A program made the translations under genes and the position numbers. A stretch of 64,000 bases of DNA. It comes from Epiperipatus broadwayi (taxonomy: Eukaryota; Onychophora; Udeonychophora; Euonychophora; Peripatidae). Shown here piece after piece: positions 55,187-64,000 of this stretch. Every line of letters begins with the position of its first letter. The stretch's first letter is position 1. Under the pieces are notes generated by a model. The model ran no database searches. It was not told the origin of the DNA and saw only the letters and a list, made by a program, of their open reading frames with translations. Location: contig JAQFVV010012395.1 of the NCBI GenBank assembly GCA_028023455.1, positions 3,906,001 to 3,970,000 on the forward strand. The letters run 5' to 3'.

Positions 55187-55797
55187 TATGGGGGATTTGA
55201 ATTCAGATTTTCAAGTTCTCTTCAACTATCTATTCTATACTGATACACATAACTACACATATGCGATAAAAAATAAATGAGTTCCAATATATGTACTTAA
55301 TGCTGAACCAGTGTTCATCAGTTGGTCTAGATCATCATTTACCATGCATACCATCAATGCTTGATTTATATTAAAATAGTAAATCTTTGAACTTTAATGG
55401 ACATGTTTCAATCTACTACACCTTCCAACTTTTCAGTCATCCATACCATTAATGTGCCCAAATCCCTTGCTGATTCCAATATTATTGTCATGCTCATGTT
55501 GCCCTTAAGTCACTCTGACCTCTCATATATAGGACTATGTCCATTCAAATACACAGAAGAAGAATGGATAGTATATAGGCTGAATCTATATGTGTGTATA
55601 TGTGTGTAAATGGGTGTATATGTGTGCATATGGGGGGGAGATGATGACCTGGGCCAATTAATGAGGGCTGGTTCAGCATGAAATCATATATTGTAGATAT
55701 ATTTATCACAAATGTGTGAGCATGTGTGTAGGTTATATAAAATAGAGTGGATAGTTGAAGGGAGAATAAAAGTCTGTGTTCAAATTCCCTATATTAC
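55187..55797. mobile_element. Foldback element with arms of about 160 bp and pol III-like ends
   Basis: The left arm 55187-55350 (GGGGGATTTGAATTCAGA, TTCAACTATC, TGCTGAACCAGTGTTCATCA, GGTCTAGATCATCAT) is inverted at about 55630-55797. The right arm matches the single arm at 21130-21335, and its end contains GTGTTCAAATTCCC, B-box-like. The middle (55351-55629) includes a 70-codon frame at 55397-55609 with no recognised domain. Confidence 0.65.
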
Positions 55798-56281
55798 CTT
55801 CAAATTGCACATATATAAGTTATACTTCAAATATATATTCACCTAGATCTCATTTTACGTGATAGATAGGTTCCTCAGAAAACATGCACAAAAGAAATCG
55901 CGCAAAAATAGATGTAACTTACCTTGAAAAAGGGGGCATATGGACTGTGATTTTTCAGAAATTGCATAAAAGCAAAGCACCAATGTAAAATTACTTTAAA
56001 ATTCGTGCAAAAAAAAAATAAAGAAATAAAATATGACTAATAAAAAATTTCAAATTTGAAAAAAATTGATACAAGACAAACTGTTTTTAACTATAATATT
56101 TAATTTTATTCAAAATAATATATTTTTATGCATAATTTACAGTACAGTAATTGATATTTTTTATACACATTTTAATTATTATTGCTACTTGCCGATAAAC
56201 AGGTTCATTTGCAAACTGGTAAAAAATCAGATTCTTCACAAGAGGAAATACAACTAGCGCCAACTTCACTCTCATGTTGTG
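55798..56281. other. AT-rich stretch, no gene
   Basis: Nothing recognised. Confidence 0.3.
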
Positions 56282-56285
56282 TTAA

Positions 56286-57052
56286 TTCTTTAACCGCCTC
56301 TTACGAGGCATCTCGTTGACATCTGACGTCACTCTAATTCTGCTAGTTTTAATGGTAGAATATTCGTTTGACAGTTATTGATTAGGTTTTTAAAAGTTCT
56401 GTAAGATGGTGCCATCTTCCGAATTATTTTACAAGTAAAAAATCAAAAAAACCGCATTTAAAACTAGACAAAGAAGAACCTTGTCGGTGATTGGCTGTCA
56501 GCCGGCTCTCAGCCGAAAAAGACATTCTGATTGGCTGGAAAGAACAAAGAAACTGCCTGATCAAAGAAAATAAAGAAAAATGCTGAGATTTTCATTTCGA
56601 ATGTAATTTAAATATTAAAAAAATATAAAATGAGAAATTAAAATAGTTTTTTAAAAAATATACTAAAAAAACAAAATTATTTTCGAAAAATATTGAAGAT
56701 TTTAGTAAAAATATTTAAGATTTAGCAAAAAGAAATCTTTACTTTTCCATAATGTAAAATTGAAAAAAAGCGTTTGCATCAGCACTTTTTTGTTTAGACA
56801 TTCGCTTTATATTTGCCGAAATTGAATATATTTTATAATAAATAAATAGCAATTTATTTTTGAAAGAACTTTTGTTCTCTTTCATAACCTGAAAAATTAG
56901 TAATATACTTTTTATAAACGTATCTGAGTTGAATTTAATATTATAGGCGAATATGTTTTAACAATAGGCTTTGTCTTCAGTTTGTGAGTTGGCCAATTAA
57001 AAGATTTGATCTTTACCTCATACAACCAATAATATAATTAGCGGTTAAAGGG
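56286..57052. mobile_element. TTAA-flanked piggyBac-like MITE, better-preserved copy
   Basis: Bounded by TTAA at 56282-56285 and 57053-57056. The ends are inverted: TTCTTTAACCGCC at left, and GCGGTTAAAGGG at right (reading CCCTTTAACCGC inward). TTAA targets with CCYTTTAACCGC-like ends are typical of piggyBac-superfamily non-autonomous elements. No transposase frame in 767 bp. It shares internal blocks with 18470-19432. Confidence 0.75.
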
Positions 57053-57056
57053 TTAA

Positions 57057-57615
57057 TGGTTTTCTGGTGACAATGTAATTAGTAATTAACCTTTGAGATG
57101 ATGATTTTATTAATTGTTTATGAAGCTCACGATATCCAGACATACAACCATTTATCTCTCATTGGAATTTAAGACCACGTTCATGATTAGTGTCATTAAT
57201 AAGAAAATAATTAAAAATAAACTTGCGGACACTAAATGATTAATAATTTATTATGTTCTTTTTTAAAAAGCAAAAACAGAATGTGATTTAAAATGCAAAA
57301 TTAACATGCACAATGTTTGAACAAATTTACATTATAATCTTGTAAAATTTAATGTGGGTATACATAAAATGTGGATATCATGATTTTAATTTCATTATTG
57401 CATAAAATCTTACTATTATAAAGCACTGAAAATATTGAAATTACTAAGATGAAAGTTGAATTCCAATGTGCTATTACTTTCAATATGACATAAGTGCGCG
57501 AAATTTATTATTTAAAGTAATAGCTCATTATCGGAGTTCGACTTCCGAAGAAACATGAACTGCGTAACTTAAAATCGCGTTAAATAAATTCGTGTAAAAT
57601 GAGACCCAGGTGTAT
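57057..57615. other. AT-rich stretch, no gene
   Basis: Nothing recognised between the MITE and the next LTR. Confidence 0.3.
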
Positions 57616-59555
57616 TGTAATGGGCACACACGCCATTACATTATTTATTTTAAAAATTTAGACATTAAAAATAAAGTTCGCAAATAAAAATTTGTTTTTT
57701 TAAAAATTGAAAATTAAAAGTCATCTAAACTTTATATATATAAAATCGCACAGATGAAAAATTATTAAAAGAAAACTTTATTTTAAAAAAAGTATTTTAA
57801 AACTAAATTTTCAGTAAAGATTTAAAGATAAAAATATATCTTTAAGTTTGTACAATAAATTAATTAATGCTATTGTAAAATGGAAATGATTATTTTAATT
57901 AGTTAAAAGTAAGCTAGCCCTTGGGCATTTCAAAATGTATAAGCAAAGGTTAGATTGGAGAGAAAAAAACAATAGAAACTAATATCCAATAAAAGAAATC
58001 CCTCAGGAAATAGACCTCAATGAAAAGATCATCATCGTCATGATGTAATGTCCACTGGATCCAAAAGTTTACAATAAAAGGAAAAGTTTGGAAATAAAAA
58101 AATTAATTAGAGAAGATAGAGATGTGACAGCAGAGGTGCACTATATGGTGTTAGCACGGAGAGGGTTGAAGGTGAAGGGATTGAAAGATGCATTATTCAA
58201 TCCTTTCAGTTTTGCTTGAAAAAAAAAAGAGAAATGACCAATCGTTTTGTTATACTGCAGACCACAGAACATCGGGGGAATTAATACTGGATCCCAAATT
58301 GCAAACTTCTAAAAAAAAAACTTTTCCAGTATGTTTGAACCGTAAGAACTTTATGAACTCTAATAAGCTTTAACTATAATTCTAAAATTCCAGTATTTGA
58401 TAAGAATAAGAACTTTAATTCTAAAACTTTCCCAGTATTTAAATTATTGCAATAGAAATTCCTATCTGACTAAACTTACTCAATTATTAATTATTTTATT
58501 GAATTTATTATTTTTAAAAAAAATCATTTCCATTTATTTGTTCTTTTAAGTTTTATTATGATTTTTGTTTTTTTGTTAAACTAAACTTAATAAATGCTAA
58601 ATTTAAGTTGGACGTGAATGGCTGTATAGATTTGTAAAGTTATATTAGTTTAATTAAGGGAGGGTAAATCTTAGGTTATTTGTTTCATAGTTAGATTGAG
58701 TCAATGGATTGGATATATTGGTGTAATTAGTAAATGTAGTAAGAGATTTGCTACATGCAGGATCACCTTATACACCACACTTGGGTGAAATAAGCCTTTC
58801 TTATTGATCATCTGAGACAAATGGTGTTCCCTGCTCCTTGGGTCACCCCTTTGTCTATGGAATGGGATCATAAGTTGGAAAAAAGGACCGCATTCCCTTC
58901 CTATGGAGTTTTTTTATTGTTCTTTTCACCAGACAGAAGTAACATTTCTGTACTGGATGAAAGGCAATTTTTTCTCTTAACCATGCTATTCAGATGCGCA
59001 TTCCTGACAGTATGGTATAGTGCTGTCATATTCATGCTGCATTGAATACATCAATATATCAGATAGATTGGTGTTGGTTTGACTGCAAACTTTTGGCCTA
59101 AGGTTAAATCAGGGATAGAATATTTTCTTTTCCAATGCAATCTATGTAGTCTATTCATACTCGACACTAATAAAATATTAAACTCATCTGTGTGAACTTA
59201 TAAAAGTTAAAACGCAAATTAAATTATAAAATCAAAGTTAAAATGTAATTAAATTTTAAAGTAAAAGTGATACTAAAATGATTCAAAATCTTATATATGT
59301 TTAAATAAATGTTTGTGTGTGTTATTACTGACAGTGGTTTATATTGAAAAATATAATAAGAATTTATATTTTATAAATCTCTGCATCTCTCTGAGCTAGT
59401 GTCCAGGGGCTAATGGTCTAAATATAAAATAAAGTGGAATCTTAACTTATGTATCTGCCTACTCTATAAATTTTCCAGGTTCAAATAGCCTGGATGGCAC
59501 CCTATAGCACAGATACGGTAAGACTGCTAACTTCCAAAACTCTCCGACCATTATA
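57616..59555 (+). repeat. Left LTR of element 2, copy 2
   Basis: Starts TGTAATGGGC and ends CCATTATA. About 250 bp shorter than the LTRs of copy 1, with several internal deletions. Confidence 0.7.
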
Positions 59556-60357
59556 ATTTTTTTTTATAGTTTAGAATTATTTTAATATAACTTTTACTTT
59601 GGATTTTAAATTTATAATTTAACTTTTATTTATTTAATTAATTGGCCACCCAATGTGAACCGATGTTTAATAAATCATGAGTACCCTGAGTAATTTTTTT
59701 TTCAAATGAAATATTTTTATATATTTACATAAATTCATATACTTTAAACCTTGTAAAAGCACTGCCAGTCAGTAATAGCACATATATTAAAAATGAGTAA
59801 GAAAATATATTAATAATTTAAAATTATATTTTTTAAAAAAGAAAAAGACAAAAGGTTGCAATTAATATGTTTTTTTTTTGTTAATATATATTATGCTTTA
59901 ATGTTGTATATGCGCGCACAGCCATGTATGTTTATGAGTGTAAATATGGTACCTTATGATGAGTGCCCTTTGGGATTTTACTTCAGTGTAACCCTATTTA
60001 AGCATTTCAATCAATCATAAATAAGTTGATGGTATATATAATTTTGCTGCAAATATACACATATAAACCCATTATCTTTTAAAACATCTTTACTTCAATG
60101 CAACCTTTTTAAATAAATAATTTGCTTGTCATGCCATTTATTAGAAATGAAATATAGAGAAAATTCTTTGGGGGGAGGAGGCGTAAACATAGATGGTTCA
60201 TAGGAAAACAATAGTCAACATTTTTTTTGTATATAATCTTTTTGTAAAAATTACTAACCGAATGTCTTTGTAAATGCCTTCATTAATCATGTACCATAAT
60301 TACTAACCCTAAGTAAAATATTTTTTTGTTTATTTTTTTTAAGCAAGTTTACTGACA
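59556..60357 (+). other. Internal region of element 2, copy 2
   Basis: An extra AT-rich segment of about 85 bp lies between the LTR end and the primer-binding-like site at 59643. Then the same order as copy 1: AATAAA-CATGAGTACCCTGAG, AAAGCACTGCCAG, GGGGGGAGGAGG (60170-60181), AAGCAAGTTTACTGACA. Confidence 0.6.
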
Positions 60358-62291
60358 TGTAATGGGCACACATGCCATTACATTATTTATTTTAAAAATT
60401 TAGACATTAAAAATAAAGTTCGCAAATAAAAATTTGTTTTTTTTTTTTAATTGAAAATTAAAAGTCATCTAAACTTTATATATATAAAATCGCACAGATG
60501 AAAAATTATTAAAAGAAAACTTTATTTTAAAAAAAAACCAAAGTATTTTAAAACTATATTTTCAGTAAAGATTTAATGATAAAAATATATCTTTAAGTTT
60601 GTACAATAATTTAATTAATGCTATTGTAAAATGGAAATGATTATTTTAATTAGTTAAAAGTAAGCTAGCCCTTGGGCATTTCAAAATGTATAAGCAAAGG
60701 TTAGATTGGAGAGAAAAAACAATAGAAACTAATATCCAATAAAAGAAATCCCTCAGGAAATAGACCTCAATGAAAAGATCATCATCGTCATGATGTAATG
60801 TCCACTGGATCCAAAAGTTCACAATAAAAGGAAAAGTTTGGAAATAAAAAAATTAATTAGAGAAGATAGAGATGTGACAGCAGAGGTGCACTAAATGGTG
60901 TTAGCACAGAGAGAGTTGAAGGTGAAGGGATTGAAAGACACACTATTCAATCCCTTCAGTTTTTCTTGAAAAAAAGGAAGAGAAATGACCAATCATTTTC
61001 CTATATTGTGGACCATAGGACATCGGGAGAATAATGCTGGATCCCAAATTGCAAGAAATTAGAAACTATGGACTTGTTAAAACCATAAGAACTTTATGAG
61101 CTCTAATGAACATTAATTAATTTGAAAACAATAAGAACTCTAAAATTTAAACTTTTCAATATTTAAATAGAAATAGAATCCTATCTGACTAACGTAAATT
61201 ATTATTAATAATTAATTTTATTTGATGTATTTTTTTTAAAAAAAATCATTTCCATTTATTTATTTTTTTTGTTCTTTTAAGTTTTTTTATGATTTTTTTT
61301 TTTTTTTGTTAAACAACTTTAAAAAAAAATGTTAAATACAAGTTGGGCGTGAATGGCTGCATAGATTCGTAAAGTTATGTTAGTTTAAGGGAGGGTAAAT
61401 CTTGGGTTATTTGTTTCGTGGTTAAATTGGGTCAATGGATTGGATATATCGGTGTAATTAGTAAATGTAGTATGAGGTCCACTATGTGCAGGATCACCTT
61501 ATATGCCACACTCGGGTGAAATAAGCCTTTCTTATTGACCAATGAAGACAGATGGTATTCCCTGCTCCTTGGATCATCCCTTTTTAGCCTATGGAATGAG
61601 ATAGTAAGATGGAAAATGCAGTCCCTTTCTATGGAGTTTTTTTTATTGCTCTTCTCATCAGACAGATGTAGTATTCCTGTTCTGAATGAGAGTCAATGTC
61701 TTCTATAACCATGCTGTTCAGATGTACATTCCTGGCAGTATGGTATTTGTGCTGTCATATTCATGCTGCATTGAATACATCGATGTATCAGATGGATTGA
61801 CATTGGTTTGACTGTGAACTTTTGGCCTAAGGTTAAATAGGGGATAGAATATTTTCTTTTCAAATGCAATCTATGTAGTCTATTCATACTCAACACTCTA
61901 ATAAATATTAAATTCATCTGTGCGAACTTCAAAATATAAAAAAGGTTAAAAATATAAATTAAATGCTAAAATTAAAGTAAAAGTTAGACTAAAATAATAA
62001 TTCTAAATTACATATATGTTTAATAAATGTTTGTGTGTGTTATTGCTGGCAGTGGCTTTCATTTATTTTTATTTTTAATTGAAATATTATTGGATAAGAA
62101 TTTATATTTTATAAATCTCTGCATCTCACTGAGCTAGTGGCATTGGGCTGATGGTCGGAATAAAATATTTATATAAAAAAAATTTTTTAACTTACGTATC
62201 TGACTACTCTATAAATTTTCCAGGTTCAAATGCCTGGTGGCACCCTGGATGGCAGATAAGGTAAGACTTTGGTTGATATCCGACCATTATA
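60358..62291 (+). repeat. Right LTR of element 2, copy 2
   Basis: Starts TGTAATGGGC and ends CCATTATA. Closest to 57616-59555 in sequence. Confidence 0.7.
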
Positions 62292-64000
62292 ATATGTATA
62301 ATAACAAAAATGCAGAAAATATTTTTTGCCCTAATATATTTGATATGATCTATTTTAAAGCTTTAATTTACACTGCTTACATAAGACACCTATCTTTTTA
62401 TTTTATTTTTAATTAATGCTTATATAACATATTTTGATAAAAATTCTTCTACAAAGTTGTTCTTAAAGGATTAAAGTACAGCTGGTGAATAGTCTCTTAT
62501 ATATATTGAAAATGATATTATTTTAATTAATTTATTAAAAATGACACTTGTAATTTTTAAAATAATTTTTTTAAAAAATAAATAACTTTATTCAACTAAA
62601 AGTAAGATGCTTTTCTAGTATGTTTTTTAAAAAAAGTAAACTCCAAAAATTTTTCTACATTAGGAAACAAAATAACTTGTTAGAGTATTTTTAAAGATGT
62701 TTACAATTAATTAGAAATAACCTGTTAAAAAAAAAAGAAAAATTTTATAAAAGACTGTCAAAGAAATATTAGTTTTTAAAAAAAAAGTAAAAAGATTTTT
62801 TTTGCCTTTAGAAATAATGAATTAATAACTTTAATATTATTTTATATACACACATACATGAGAATTTTATGTATATTTTCAACATGAAATTAATTGTGAA
62901 AAAGTATAATATTTTTAATAAGTTTATTATTTTGACAAATTAAAATTTCATATGATATAAATGTCAGTATGCTCACCCCTTTCCATGGGTACTCACATAT
63001 ATATTTGAAAACAATCATTATTTATGTCTCATTAAAATGTGATCGGTTTTTTTTATATTATATGACAATTGAAATATGTTCATTTTATGTTATACAGGAA
63101 CATTTTTCTGCTGTTATATAGGTATTTTATATAAGTCTATTTAGGATATATATGTAAATTACAATGTAATAATGGATTTCTTTTTGGTATTAATCAAAAT
63201 CAGAAGGCTTAATTATATGTATAGCCATATTCTATAGATTTTAACTTAATTTAATTGTTATTAATAAATTGATATTTCATTGTTAAAGTAGTTCCAGTAA
63301 ATTTATTCAATCCAAAATAGTTTTAGAATATTATATGTTTACGTAATATCTTTTGATCATCATAACAATTAGAGAGCTTTGGCTCTAATCTGGATTTGTG
63401 CATAATAGTCTGTTATTTAAAAGCGGTGTATGTTTAGAGTTTATAGCTATTCAGTTGATGATAATCCTGGTTGTCACAAAGGGTATATCCTTTAAAGTTC
63501 ATACACTATATTTTCTTTTTTTCCTTTTAATTATTTATTTAGAAATTAAGTTTATGTGGTCAGTACATAAGTGATTCTGAGGGTCCACAGCATTGATGAA
63601 GATCAGTAGGTTTTAGTATCCCAGCATAATTTTTAGTTGTTATATTCTTATGAATTAGTACTTGAATTTATGCATTCAAATTATTCTTTAAATAATCTAC
63701 CCCAAACTAGAAAAAGCTAAATAATTAGCTTAGTCTATAGTAGACCCATTTTAAATCCAGTTGCAAGACTGGGTGTTGATTTATTGTATTGTTGATCATT
63801 AATGATGATGAATGATTATTACTTTTGTGTAATGCTGGTGAACTTATAGTTAGGTCTGTGTTGATCTTTCATGCAGTCTCATTGCATAACTTGAGGTTGA
63901 TGATTATGAGTGACATCACCCCTGAGTTTACCCCACCATTACAAATAGCACCTAACATGTACTAATGATGATCAAGTAGTGGTGTCCATTGCAACAAAAT
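62292..64000. other. AT-rich stretch to the window end, no gene
   Basis: No coding frame, repeat or RNA fold is supported. The last 500 bases are somewhat less AT-rich, but I see no exon or motif. Confidence 0.35.

Larger units (their letters stand above)
57616..62291 (+). mobile_element. Long-LTR, non-coding LTR retroelement 2, copy 2
   Basis: LTRs 57616-59555 (1940 bp) and 60358-62291 (1934 bp), both TGTAATGGGCACAC...CATTATA, enclose an 802-base internal region. Its leader (TGGCCACCCAATGTG, 59643-59657) matches the primer-binding region of copy 1, and its G-rich tract (60170-60181) matches too. No gag-pol. The two copies share the same short internal region, so the deletion is a property of the lineage and not of one copy. 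The target duplication is unclear. Confidence 0.75.

Noticed and set aside
1-64000. CRISPR arrays, operons, bacterial ribosome-binding sites, rRNA
   Set aside because: Nothing of the kind was seen; the DNA is clearly eukaryotic and repeat-driven.

Overview
The window is AT-rich eukaryotic DNA that looks like repeat-filled intergenic or intronic sequence of an invertebrate animal. The reasons are an APE-type LINE, RTE-like LINE fragments, a Penelope-like element with a GIY-YIG endonuclease, tRNA-derived SINEs, TTAA-flanked piggyBac-like MITEs, long-LTR elements, (AT)n tracts beside many insertions, and no bacterial gene organisation. I cannot name the lineage. No complete protein-coding host gene is visible. 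There are three possible small exons (17502-17618 minus, 33589-33654 plus, and weakly 45015-45126 minus) and one open frame of unknown origin at 47562-47777.

Layout. Positions 1-8044 hold two non-coding LTR elements back to back: one with LTRs of about 1.1 kb (1-2912) and one with LTRs of about 2.2 kb (2931-8044). The second family returns as a solo LTR (53043-55178) and a full LTR-internal-LTR copy (57616-62291). From 9.5 to 24.4 kb there are small foldback and TIR elements, SINEs, a TTAA-flanked MITE (18470-19432), a 132-bp perfect inverted repeat (23450-23581/23780-23911) and two RTE-like LINE fragments. From 26.1 to 31.6 kb lies one long decayed LINE with tandem 5' monomers, a coiled-coil plus SGNH-like ORF1, an APE endonuclease, a reverse transcriptase and a C-terminal Cys/His motif. 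A third RTE-like fragment is at 36719-37731 minus. A 5'-truncated Penelope-like element flanked by inverted terminal repeats is at 39861-41980. A second TTAA-flanked MITE is at 56286-57052.

The most interesting signal is a family of five short non-coding foldback elements (9506-9598, 11046-11214, 21775-22052, 42395-42887, 52116-52587). Each is bounded by its own 10-15 bp direct repeat, which I read as a target-site duplication. Three carry a recognisable type I hammerhead ribozyme core: CUGANGA, a short stem II, GAAA, a tiny stem III and a paired stem I. The copy at 52116-52587 is a near-palindrome with one hammerhead on each strand. The copy at 11046-11214 sits inside a LINE relic whose paralogue in this window shows the uninterrupted order. 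The Penelope element carries hammerhead-like cores in its terminal repeats, and a further hammerhead-like fold lies at 16802-16862 minus. This fits, but does not prove, small ribozyme-bearing retroelements (retrozyme-like) moved by a target-primed reverse transcriptase.
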